This document shows, piece by piece, positions 1-11,600 of a stretch of 64,000 bases of DNA (the stretch's first letter is position 1; every line of letters begins with the position of its first letter). The stretch covers positions 34,370,685 through 34,434,684 of the forward strand of contig OW028578.1 in the NCBI GenBank assembly GCA_932294295.1. The letters run 5' to 3'. The notes under the pieces are model-generated. The model did no database searches, had not been told where the DNA came from, and worked only from the letters and a program-made list of their open reading frames with translations. The DNA is from Alitta virens. Its lineage: Eukaryota; Annelida; Polychaeta; Phyllodocida; Nereididae. The translations under genes and the position numbers were made by a program.

Positions 1-1050
1 CCTAGAAAATAATATAACATTATATAGCATTCTGCTGATATCGCATAATTATACACAAAAACATACTAACTGTGGATCATAATTAGACACTACGTAAAAG
101 TTGCTGGTATATTCGCTACTGAAGATTTTCGACCACACTCAGCTGCAGCACACCCAACAAACTGAGATTTATTCCAGACAACCTATTTTAATATATATAT
201 AGATTTTATTGACATGTAAAATATCATAAGTGATACATATGTCATTCAGTTAAAAGATAACATGAAAGAGACATTAATGTAAATACAGAAAGCAATCAAA
301 TTTCAATAATCAAGGTTCCAGCCACCAAGTTAACTATTAATACGTGTTTAAAATCCACATACACAATTAATGTAATTGAAATATTTTCAACAAGCAACAG
401 GCTCATCAAACTATGCAAAAGCACATTTAAAGGAAGAACCTAAAGTTTGGGACAGAACATACCTGTGTGTAGTAACCACAAACATAGTCAGCAGCACAAC
501 TGTGTGATGAATAATTGTCAAGTCTCCATTACTGCATTAGCAGTCATACATCACAAAAGAAAAAGAATTTGTAGATACTATTTGAGTAAAATTGTAGATA
601 AACATTGAAATGGACTCATCACGTTGAAGTTATTTAAAAGAAAAAATCCATAACCCTGGGAATCATGACAAAAACTTAAACAACTTCCTTCAAATGCATT
701 TCTTAATACATATTATACAACACTTTGATACTTCCCCGTCTAAATTATGGATTAATGATATGGGGCTGGAAATATATAATACCAAGGATAGATAGATATA
801 GATAAATAAGTTCATTCTGTGAATATAACATAATATCATTACCAATCATTGACACAAACAAACCAAAAGCAAAAAGAATATCCTTGCAATGTACATTATA
901 TTTGTTTTAATAATTTCATTATTATGGAGAATTCTGTAATAAGTGTCAAAATTAAGCTTAAAAAGGTTGATGCAACATTTCATGCTAATAGTATCTTGGC
1001 CGTGGAGCTTTGAATTATATGACATTTTTATATTTTTCATTCATTATGAT
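1..1050. other. AT-rich stretch, no gene seen
   Basis: No splice-flanked coding exon or clear repeat structure was found here. Only short chance ORFs without recognisable motifs occur. Confidence 0.5.
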
Positions 1051-1059
1051 ATTTCTATA

Positions 1060-1870
1060 TATGGAACCCCAAAAGGCTAAAACCACACTGGTTAAAATAT
1101 TCTGGAAGCATGTCATAGATGTAGGGGCAGGGATGGACAATGCAAGTGTATTGCAAGTTATGGCCTGGATAACGCCTAAATTCCCAATTTATTGTAGTAT
1201 ATTTTCATTTACAATGTCCTATATACAAAGAATATGGGATTGAGGTGATCAAATATGAAGTTCTACTTTAATTCTATATAATTGTGTGGATGTCATCATA
1301 CTTTTTTTTTTAGATTCTAGGAAGGAGAATGTAGGAAAAAAAATTTACACAACATTCACCACAACAATTATTCAGTTTCGTCCACAATACATGCTCCTAA
1401 TAGATCACACAACTAAGCCACACCAACAAAAAAATTATCAAATGCATGCATATATTAAGTTTAAAAAGTTAAATTATTATAATTTCGACATGTAAACGTG
1501 AGATTTCATTCATGTAGAGCTAATATCATCTCAGATGTGGAATCAAGGAAAAATAAGATTTTTTCAGATTTTCCCCTCAATATGAAAATAATTAATGTAA
1601 TAATTTCATGGCCATGAGACCCCCCAAAGGGACAACTAAAATATTTCAGGCATATTCTGGGAATGTTTCATGTACGTAGCTGGAGTAGCGTCTGGATACT
1701 GGTCCAGAAACTAATACAAACACTTTTTTTAGTTTTCCTTAATTTTGTAAAACTTAGCTGATACATGTCAATGTGATTATCAAAAGGCACACTAGACTAG
1801 TGATATACCAAATTTTGATCAATGTATATGCATTAGTTCTGCTCTTGAAATGAAGTGTGAAGCCGGCCCA
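1060..1870. repeat. Old diverged interspersed repeat, related to 42980-43800
   Basis: Several short phrases recur here and at 42980-43800 in the same order and orientation. These are an 'attataatt...' block, 'ttcattcatgtag', a 'gacccccaaaagg'-like phrase and 'ctggtccagaaac'. The copies are strongly diverged. No coding capacity was recognised, so the class is unknown. Confidence 0.4.
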
Positions 1871-2237
1871 CCCGCCGCCGGCATGCCTTCCCGCTGCCGG
1901 ACAGAAATAAATTTGCCATAGTAACTATAAAACATCTTTAAAGCATTTGTTATATTTAATCAGCAATAACAATATCAGTAAAAAAGGTTTTTTAATTGGT
2001 GCTGAACACAAACATGAACTGATATTTACAATAAAACCATCAGAAATTAAAAAACTTGTAAATATAAAATCCTTAAGACGTTTAACATTATGCTACAGAA
2101 GATCTTCAAAACATACACTCTTTCAATATCCTGTATAATATGAAGTCACATGACAAATAACTTGGAGCAAGACCCATAGGAAATTTAAAGACCAATAATT
2201 GTGAAATAATTCCTCCTTTGTATCACATTCATCCATT

Positions 2238-2420
2238 TTAAAGACTTAACATATCAACACCACACAATTTTACATTATCAAAATTGCCAGTTACAACTCG
2301 AGCAGCAAAATTCTGTAAACGCTGAATTTTATGAATATTATAATTAAAGGTAAAACCCCCAAGAACATATAGCGTAATCAATGACAGTGTTGCTGCAATA
2401 GCGTTGAAAACATAAACCAC
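2238..2420 (-). pseudogene. LINE reverse-transcriptase C-terminal remnant
   Basis: The minus-strand translation contains a stretch reading HKIQRLQNFAARVVTGNFD. This phrase is typical of the region after the reverse-transcriptase core in jockey/CR1-like non-LTR retrotransposons. No catalytic core is present and the ORF is only 60 residues, so this is a dead fragment. Confidence 0.6.
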
Positions 2421-2821
2421 ACAGCTTGAAATAACTCTGCCTTTAATCCTTGCTTCGTGAATTTACAAAGTAGCATAGCATACTTGACATTTGTAGCATG
2501 TTCATAATAGCAGCAGGTTTCAAACTGCAAAATAAAGAATAAAAGATTCTACAGTGTCACAAATTTGACTAACATGTACATAGATTAATACAATAATACA
2601 TAAAGAAAGTTTACTTACATCTGTGTGTTTTAACTTAGAAGCTAGATCATTACTTCAACATAATAAGTAGGATCAGTGTGCACTGTACAAATGTGCAAGA
2701 AGGACAAAATGGCTGCTCACAAAAAGCCCACCAAAACAACAGGAAGTATACTGCTGCTGCCATCTGCATCCTACTGTAAAGTAGCTATATTTAGCACTAA
2801 TGCATACTCATTACAAAAACA

Positions 2822-2905
2822 CATTTCATGGGACTTGAACAGACAATCTTCTGATCAGTAGCATAACACCTTAACCACTCGAGCTAACCGGTCGCACAGT
2901 TTTGA
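2822..2905 (-). repeat. tRNA-derived fragment (SINE head or tRNA pseudogene)
   Basis: On the minus strand an A-box-like TAGCTCGAGTGG is followed about 40 nt later by a B-box-like TGTTCAAGTCCC. The arms do not fold into a convincing cloverleaf. A third SINE family or a tRNA pseudogene is more likely than a working tRNA gene. Confidence 0.35.
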
Positions 2906-4277
2906 CAGTAACAGACAGGTTGAACAGAACTTATATGAGCCATGTGGTGTTATAACATGAATATTGGCTACATATGAAAGGAACATCATGGTAAAGATTG
3001 CAAGTGCTACAAGCAGGACAGTACCAAATTGTTACAGATATTTACATTAATTGTTTTAATCGCATGTTCGCTGATGGGCTACCTTGTACTGCATACATAA
3101 CAGTTTGGATTAGTGCAGTCGGTTTGATAGGCATTGATATATGGATTCCAAGAGAGATTTTGATCCATTCTCATACCCAAATAGTCTGCGACCATTCAGA
3201 TTGACAACAAAATCATCATTATCAATAGCACATTGCATTTATCAATATTAAGACAGTTGATCAATAACATTCCAAGTGTGCTTGGGACCTTTGGATGATG
3301 CTGTTAGGATTTATTAAAATATCCACGTTTAGCTGCTCTGATTGTTGAAATGACATATTCCGTGAGTGTCTGTAATTATTCCAGTCATAGTAAGTCACAG
3401 GGGCACTTGGTGGCTGGTTCAGACTGCCAACCAAATAATATTACGAAGAAGCGCCACTCCCTATACTTCACTTTGTAAACGCTGTGCCTCCTTCCCCCAG
3501 AATTCCAGGCAGGCTGGGCATTCTTGGAGTAGTAGGCGCAAACTACAACACCCCTAGTGGATACAATTTTGTATTTCAATATAGCTCTGTCCAGACCGTA
3601 GTTTCTTAAATTTGACAGTTAAAATAAAAAGTCACTTTAAATTAATTTCAGTGTCAGCTAGTGTCCTAGTGAAAAAATTAAATTGTCACAAATTTACAAC
3701 GTCAACCAAACCTGATCAATCTGAACATACGATCGATGTCCAATGACAACACAATGCCAGTATGATGTCATTCAATTGAGGCAATTGTTCTCTGTTCATG
3801 ACGTCATCAGCTCAGTTTACAATGTGCCTCCTTCCCCCAGCATGGCTAGCACGTCCTACTTATGGGAGTGTGTCATCTGGGTAATCTGTGTCCCAACCAC
3901 AATCGGACACCTGGTGGTAATTGGAATCTGTGGGTTAAGATTTTGTGTTCTGGTTGTTGTTTAATCAGGATAGAGTAATTTTAGACCAACTGAGTGATGC
4001 CTGTAATGCTGTGATCATTGCATGCAGCACAGTTTCAAGAATTATGTTAAGGGGATTTGGTTTTTATATGATGCTGTTTTCTGTTTTATTGCTTTTTTTC
4101 AAGTCTTTGATATTTTATGGAAATTAATAATAATTCAACCAAATATTAGCTAATGACACAGAATTACCTGCAAGGGGCTAATCAGCAACTTCCCATGGCC
4201 AGCTCACATTGACACCTAGGTGGAGTGGAACAAACCTTACTAAAATCCAATTTTTTGTTTAATCTTTGGTTGGTATA
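2906..4277. other. Unannotated stretch
   Basis: No supported gene. The 18-bp phrase tgtgcctccttcccccag occurs twice (about 3484 and 3824). The second copy looks like a splice acceptor before a hydrophobic ORF, but no partner exons were found. Confidence 0.4.
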
Positions 4278-4420
4278 CATGGCCACTTGCGTTTTCCATG
4301 AGAAGGATAAACGCATGTAAAATGCATGGTTTTTAGCTACTTTTAATGAGGCAAAAAACCATGCATTTTCCATGCGTCTAGATAAAAGCATGGAAAATGC
4401 ATGTGGCACAATTGGCCATG
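4278..4420. mobile_element. MITE family 1, copy 1 (TA target duplication)
   Basis: A 143-bp palindromic element that starts CATGGCCA and ends TGGCCATG, flanked by TA on both sides. The arms share the family phrase around GTTTTCCATG. Other copies lie at 19172-19323, 47614-47725 and 48638-48767. The TA duplication and lack of ORF fit a non-autonomous Tc1/mariner-type element (inference). Confidence 0.85.
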
Positions 4421-4554
4421 TAGGAACCTGTAAGTTTCAGTTTGATTGACAGGCTGCAAACGGTGTGGTGACATAGAAATCACCCTTTACCTTGCTTTTT
4501 CTTTGGAATATATTTCCATGCGTTTGGATTAACGCATGGAAAACGCACGTCACC

Positions 4555-4760
4555 ATGTAGTGGTAAAGGCATTGCCAGGTCCTAGGTTTGATCTCGGGCT
4601 TCGCAGTCTACATGAGCTACATCTCAGCTGAATATTGGTCGCATGAGATGTTAAATTAGCCTGGCATTTGTACTTGGGTCTCTATGCCACCACAAATAAA
4701 ATACTTCACCATTGTGCAATGGTAAATAATGATGTGGACTTCATCTCAATTATATCATTT
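4555..4760 (+). mobile_element. SINE family 2 copy (tRNA-derived)
   Basis: A degraded tRNA-like head (gtagtggtaaaggcattgcc, then ggtttgatctc as B box) is followed by the family body: 'gagctacatctcagctg', 'catgagatgttaaatt', then 'tggacttcatctca'. It is diverged from the other copies. Just upstream, at about 4516-4559, a half of MITE family 1 may be present. Confidence 0.7.
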
Positions 4761-5164
4761 CCTCTGCCTCTGGGACAGTCCTCTTAAATAGGGAGCTTTA
4801 TTCACTGGTAAGCACATTTTCAGTGTCACATGTATCCAGTGAAAACTGTGAAACAATGCTCTGATTCCAAAATCAGATGCCACTGCTGTGCACAGATAAT
4901 TCAGTGGCAAAGAAGAAACCTAAAATTATTGAACAAAACAGATTTTTTAAAGTTAACTTTATATATCTACACTCTGCTTTTGCATGTCATGGAAATCTCA
5001 CATGGTGTAAGTACTGTTGTAATTATTCCTCCTGTAAATTTGCTTTATATGCTTATGTGTGGGTTATGTAATTTGTTTATTTGTTTGTATTTATGTCTTG
5101 TAGATTTACCATTTAGTTTTCTACTGTGGTCGAATAAATGTAAGAAACTGTTAATTTGCCTCAT

Positions 5165-6476
5165 TATTTATTCACATCCCTCAACAACCACCTTATCATT
5201 AAGACCACCTCACCATTAGGACCACCTCACCATTAAGACCACCTCAGCATTGAGACCACCTCAGCATTAGGACCACGTCACCATTAAGACTACTTCACCA
5301 TTAAGACCACCTTACCATTAAGACCACCTCAGCAGTAAGACCACCTCACCATTAGGACAGCTTCACCATTAAGACCACCTCACCATTAAGACCACCTCAG
5401 CAGTAAGACCACCCCAGCATTAAGACCACCCCAGCATTATCACCATCTCACCATTAAGACGACCTCAGTATTAAGACCGCCTAAGCATTAAAAACACCTT
5501 ACGATTAAGACCACCTTATCATTAAGACCACCTCAGCATTAACACCACCTCACCATTAAGACTACTTCAGCATTAACAACCCCTCAGCATTGAGACCACC
5601 TCACCATTAAAACCACCTTATCATTAAGACCACCTCAACATTAACACCACCTCACAATTAAGACTACCTCAGTATTAAGACCACCTCTGCATTAAGACCA
5701 TCTCACCATTAAGATCATCTCAGTATTTAGATCACCTCACCATTGAAGCCACTTCACTATAAAGACAACCTCACCATTAACACCACCTCAGTATTTAGAT
5801 CACCTCACTATTGAGGCCAATTCACTATGAAGACCACCTCACCATTAGGACCACTTAACCATTAAGACCACCTCACCATTAAGACCACCTCAGCAGTAAG
5901 ACCACCTCAGCATTGAGACCAATTCACTATGAAGACCACCTCACCATTAGGACCACTTAACCATTAAGACCACCTCACCATTAAGACCACCTCAGCAGTA
6001 AGACCACCTCAGCAGTAAGACCACCTCAGCATTAACACCTCCTTACCATTAAGACTTACTCAGCAATAAGACCACCTCAGCATTAAGACCACCACACAAT
6101 TAAGACCACCTTATCATTAAGGCCACCTCACCATTAAGACGACCTCAGCATTAAGACCACCTCAGCACTAAGACCATCTCACCATTACGATCATCTCAGT
6201 ATTTAGATCACCTCACCATTGAGGCCACCTCACTATAAAGACAACCTCACCATTAAGACCACCTCAGTATTTAGATCACCTCACTATTGAGGCCAACTCA
6301 CTATGAATACAACCTCACCATTAAGATCACCTCACCATTAAGGCCACCTCACTATGAAGACCACCTCACTATAAAGACCACCTCACCATGAAGACCACCT
6401 CAATATTAAGATCACCTCACTATGGAGGCCACCTCATTATAAAGACCACCTCACCATTAGGACCACCTCACAATTA
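5165..6476. repeat. 17-bp minisatellite array
   Basis: About 1.3 kb of tandem units close to accacctcaccattaag, with diverged variants (cagcatt, cagtatt, cagcagt, gaagaccac). Length divided by unit gives roughly 75 copies. Higher-order repetition is visible, since a block of several units recurs around 5830-5890 and 5940-5990. ORFs running into it are artefacts. Confidence 0.95.
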
Positions 6477-6562
6477 AGATTAACTTAAAACATGACGTAC
6501 CAAGCCATTTAACTGAAACCAAACTAACCTGTGTATATGCCATTAGTAAACCAGGTTAAAAA

Positions 6563-6655
6563 ATGGTGAGGTGGTCTTAATGGTGAGGTGGTCTTAATTG
6601 TGAGGTGGTCTTAATTGTGAGATGATCTTCATAATGAGGTGGCCTCAATATTTCC
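6563..6655. repeat. Inverted arm of the 17-bp minisatellite
   Basis: Five or six units of the same minisatellite in reverse complement (gtgaggtggtcttaatg), about 85 bp after the main array ends. The two arrays can pair as an inverted repeat. Confidence 0.85.
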
Positions 6656-7008
6656 TGGCCTTAATTAAATGGATGTTGTTGTGCCTGAATAGAAATTTTG
6701 ACTGATGTTTATGGTGTCACCCTCTATGGATAAAATATGATACTAAAGACCGCTATATTTTCAATTTATCGCTGGTTTATTGATGATTATTGATGTCATC
6801 TCATCAGCCTATCGCCTGTATGTGATTGATAAATTTAAGAAAATAAGTATAATTAACTTAAGATTAATGATTATTTATTATTTTGATCAATAAATAAATT
6901 AAAAAAAATAATATCACCTGGTTGAGGGTCTTTTTTGGTAAGGCGCTGTGTATGTTTATTTTATATAGTAAACATAAAACAGATCAATTGACATCTGCAA
7001 ATTTATCT

Positions 7009-7376
7009 ACAGCTAGTCTCATAAAATATGGTCGACTCTAGTCAACCTATTCCTGGCTGTAACTGTAACTGGCTAAAGCCAGCCACTTCTGTCTTCCTCT
7101 ACCTTATAGTTGGCTTAAACTACCAACACCAGAAAAATGTAAACTTATCTGATATACCATAAATATGTATGTGCAATCGACATGAATCTCTTCAACAAAA
7201 TATGCATAACTCTCAAATTACACACCAAATGGTGTTGCATGTACCTTAAGATCTGGCTTTGAGTAGCCAGCTATAGCCAGACAGTTCAGTTTAGTGGTAG
7301 GTAGCTTCGTATAGCAAAAGTTATCTAGCTTTGTCTATGGTCAAATTGACGGGCTGTTTTTAATGGAACTAATTGT
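7009..7376. mobile_element. MITE family 2, copy 1 (ACAGYTAG ends)
   Basis: Starts ACAGCTAGTCTCATAAAATA and ends with the inverted counterpart GGAACTAATTGT. A second copy at 48944-49160 shares the ends and internal phrases: 'atggtcgac', 'gctaaagccag', 'agctttgtcta' and 'gggc(c/t)gtttttaatg'. No ORF. This copy is about 150 bp longer than the second. Confidence 0.75.
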
Positions 7377-7668
7377 AGCTGACATACTCAAGTGTTATCC
7401 AGTGTTTCCATCAATCACGCCAGGCTATTGTTCTTACAACCTAACATGAATCACTCCAGCAAAGGCTCCAGCAAATAAGTCGATTCACACCCAAACTGGC
7501 CAATCAGCAGAGACCCAAACGTTATATTTAAATTAGTTGACCCCGCGGTGACATGGCCTGACAACTCCCCCTGGCCAATGAGGTCAATCCTTCAACTCAA
7601 AAAGGGAAATTCCGATGCAATGGTTACAACCACTGTATACCATGAGGGATTTGTTTACTCTTGAAATG

Positions 7669-7709
<41 letters not shown>

Positions 7710-8340
7710 TTAATTGAAGCCATGAAAAGTGATTCTGAACAAGGTCAACTGTTTTCACAATTCATATGAGTGAATATCACAGGGTGAATGGAGGACAAGC
7801 CCATCTAATTGTTTCTGTTAGTTTGACAGCTCTGACCATGTGGGCCACATGAATAAATTATGATAATACCCCAACTTTGTGAGATTTGCCTGGGGTACAT
7901 TCCCTGGATGTACATTCCCTGGGTGACATGAATATGAGTTAAGAATTTAAGGTCGGTGCACATGGTAATTGAAATGGCAGGCTGTTGTTAGTCCAACTAA
8001 GTTGACATAGTTTATTTTCTATCTATCTACATCTTTCTCCAAGTTTAATTTCGATAATGTATAGCTTAACCTTTCAATATATTTTAATCTAAAAATTGTA
8101 CACATGTATGACTACTCTTTACACCAAAGACCTACATTTTATTACGACAAAGTAAATATAGATATAATAAGTGAAGACCCAAAAGGAGAAAGACCTTTTT
8201 CTTCTAAGATGGGAATATGGTGTATACTGGATACTATTCATGGCCTTGTCTACTCATCATTACATCCCCCTTCAGTGACTTAGTTAAATATTCTTAGTTA
8301 TTATTTTAAGCACCAAGAAAAAAAAACTGCAATTCAATTC
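7377..8340. other. Unannotated stretch with a (TA)n run
   Basis: No gene seen. An uninterrupted TA microsatellite runs from about 7672 to 7706. Confidence 0.6.
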
Positions 8341-8342
8341 TG

Positions 8343-8348
8343 TTTATT
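8343..8348 (-). promoter_or_regulatory. Possible poly(A) signal, collagen gene at 8530-13944
   Basis: AATAAA on the minus strand about 180 nt after the stop codon. Another AATAAA at 8496-8501 is only 29 nt after the stop. Which one is used cannot be told from sequence. Confidence 0.3.
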
Positions 8349-8529
8349 GCAGACATATTCTTTATTAGGCTTTTAGTGCCATTAAATTTATACTTGACAA
8401 AAATGTTTTATCTAGACAATAAATATCAGAATATTCACTTCATTGGCATAATGTCAACTTTTCTCATCCTTGAGCATATTAAGCTCAGTGTGGTCTTTAT
8501 TAATACATTTCTGTGGGTGATTAATAATT

Positions 8530-8645
8530 TTAAAATTTTCGTGATTCGTAAAATTGTTTCCAAAGTTTTCGCGACCTCACCGAAGTGTAGAATGAGACGG
8601 TTACCATGACAATGAAACAGAAAACGTTCATTGCTATGGCAATTG
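8530..8645 (-). CDS. Transmembrane collagen gene 1, exon 5 (membrane helix, stop)
   Basis: Found by its acceptor (tttttcag) and by the phase expected from the sister genes. It encodes a hydrophobic helix followed by the basic tail VRSRKLWKQFYESRKF and a TAA at 8530-8532. Sequence identity with the other last exons is low, but position, phase and content agree. Confidence 0.75.
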
Positions 8646-11600
8646 CTGAAAAATAAATTAGAAATCAATAAATTCATGGGACTAAACAATGTTTTTCCTT
8701 TTTAGGGTAATGATATGAAGGTACCTTTCAATATACAATAATATTCATTATTAAAATCATAATGTCAATCTTCACTTAATTTCACAAACACAGTATATTT
8801 ATCAAATTAACAAATTTATCAAAACACATATAGTTTGGTGATGGGCTTTAGTCTAAAAAATTGCATAAAATTAATATATTGCTATGGTAAAATTAATCAG
8901 AATCTCTTTTTCTTTATGGTAAAATTAATCTTTATTCAACTGAAAAGAGCACATATCAGTTGGTGTATATACAATATTTACAATTTAGTTAAAGCGTATA
9001 AGAAGTTTCAGCCCCAGAACTTACTTGCAATCATAAAACTAGAGACAGGCCCTTGGCTTGATTCCTGTCTTCCATCGGTCAAAGTGGCCAACACTGGGTT
9101 TGCACTCAAAATAAATTTTCCAGGCTTTCCCCTAACGCCCTGAGGTCCAGGATGTCCAGGATATCCAGGAGGACCTAAAAACCACATGATTCACAAGGAC
9201 TAGTAATAGTTATATCCCAAATAGGAGGGAGTTGTTACAACCAATAGCACTTACTGCCAAATTTAGCTGACCTGGCCAGTCATATTAGTTTATTTTGTAT
9301 AAACCATTCATGCTTACCATAACCAGAACAATTACTGGTATTTTTCAACAAGCCTTACGTGATAGTGTTGCTTGATAAGCAAACTTGTCTGCTTGGCAAA
9401 GTGCCTTACTGGCATTATAATGTTATGATCAGTCACCGATCCACAATTTCTTTTTTTTTTGACAAATTGAGGTCGGAAAGGTTTCAATTTATGCTACAGA
9501 CAAAACACCTACACATCTTTGTATATATAAACTTTGAATTTTGAAAATCGGACGAAAATTTAAGGAGCTGTGTTACAGTAATAACATTTATTATGAAGTG
9601 AATAATCTAATAGTGTAGACATGATATACTAAAAATTGGCAAGGGATGCCTAGTAATGACATAGTTTGTAAACTTTTGTGACATCGGCTAAATAAACACT
9701 GTAATCTGTTTGTGTATTCTGACATAATATGCAAATGATGTCACAAAGGTTATACATATTAAAATTTTAAAATTGCCTGACCTCGGGGGCCAGGGATTCC
9801 TCGAACGATGTTGCTGGCTGCACCACTTGCAGCCGCATACCCAGGGGGACCTGTCCCTCCGGCCGGTCCTGCAAAAAATATTATTAAAGTTCATCTTTCA
9901 TTGACTTGGATCATTATTTAGTTTATTTCATTTTTAAATCTGCCTCTGGTTCAGATTCAGATTCAGATTGTTTATTCCACTTGTTCAAAATGTGTTACAA
10001 GTGAGGAGAGACTCTCTAAGACAGACAAGCCATTGCTTCTCAAGAGTCACCCTCTCAATTACAAAAACATCAATAACCAATTTATCACAAATCACTTAAT
10101 TCTAGTGTAAGGTGAAAGGGAAGCGATACCGGGACAAATGTTTTTTTTTTTTATCTTAAGCCAGTATATACCACTAAACTATAAATGGTATGTCAATAGT
10201 GACAATATCAACACCTGTACATATACAATTAAAAACAAATGATTTCCTTGCAAAATCCACATCTTGCTGGTATTCAATGAGCCACTAATGCTGCTCTGAA
10301 TTAGCATTTCTGTGGATTTCGCTTGGGGAGAAAGCTTAGAAAGAATAAATAAGGGACATTATCTGCCAATCACCCATTCCTATGACAGGCATAATATTTT
10401 GCAAATTCGACATCTGATATACGGTAGGCTGCTAATGCTGCCCTCAATAATAATTTCTGTGGATAAAAAAAGAATAAAAAAAGCCAATCACCCACTCCTT
10501 TGACAAGCGAAACAATTTCTTACTGTACAGGTGTCGCCATATGTACTAAGGTAATGCATTTTAACATAGAAAAAGAAACCATTTTTGCTGTGACCATCAA
10601 TCTTCTTGATGATGGAGATGTACTGTTAATCATGAATGGTACTCTAAAACGAATACAGTTTTTAGCAAAAGAGTGTTAACCCGCAGAAGCTGAAAATTAT
10701 TTGAGTGCCTGGTTCTGTATCTATGATTTGAACTGTGTTTAATAAACATTGAACTAAAATAAGAAGGAAGAAGATAATTTTCAAGTTTGTAGCAAAATTT
10801 GAGTTCATGCAGTGCACATAGATGGGTGGGTTTCAATATTTTCAATTGCTTGAATAATGGCTCTGTGTGACAATTGTAATAGCTTCTTGTAGTAATCCGC
10901 AACACCTTTTTCTGCAACTTTACTAGCTGTTCAATTTTGTGCCCCCATAACAATGTCGTATGAATAAAATGTGGTAAGATCAGCGAATTATAAATAATAA
11001 TAAGTAATAATTCTTAAGATGGCATAATACACCAATAACTTTTGATATTTTTTAGAAATTGAGTTCAGATGCTTATTCCAATTCATACTTTGGTAAATAA
11101 CGAACCCCAGTGAATTAAATTTCGTTAAAACTTCAACTTCATTGTCAGAATTTTTAAATTAGGGATTCTAACTCTTTTTTGTGGTTGAAAGTATATCCTT
11201 GCCTTCGTTTTCTCTGCATTAAGGGATAACATATTAACTTTTAACCAGTCATGGATATTCTCTTAAACTCCAGATTAATTAGTGTGTCTGAATCTAATGT
11301 TCAATAAAATAACTTTATATTTGAAAATGAATAACTTGTTTCTTTTGAAATATTTGGTAGAAGGAAAACTGGCCTATAATTGTCTGTCTTTTTTAAACCT
11401 TTTTAATATAGTGGCAGAATTTAAATTTTTGAGGAAATATGCCAGGTATGAAAACAGTTTATAATTATCAAGACATGAGGTTTACAAATATCTCTGCCAA
11501 TGAATTTTAGTAGCTTATTAGAGAGTCCATCTATGCCAGAGCTTGTCTTAGATTTCAAGTCAGGTATAATTTTCATTACTGTAATTCGTTGGTCGGAAAA

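Noticed and set aside
3828..3964. Hydrophobic ORF after an acceptor-like ccttcccccag
   Set aside because: The same 18-bp phrase occurs at 3484 without an exon, and no partner exons or start context were found.
4830..5219. 129-residue ORF on the plus strand
   Set aside because: It has no motif and runs into the minisatellite.
5165..6476. Regular repeats that could suggest a CRISPR array
   Set aside because: The 17-bp units are directly adjacent with no spacers, and the genome is eukaryotic. It is a minisatellite.
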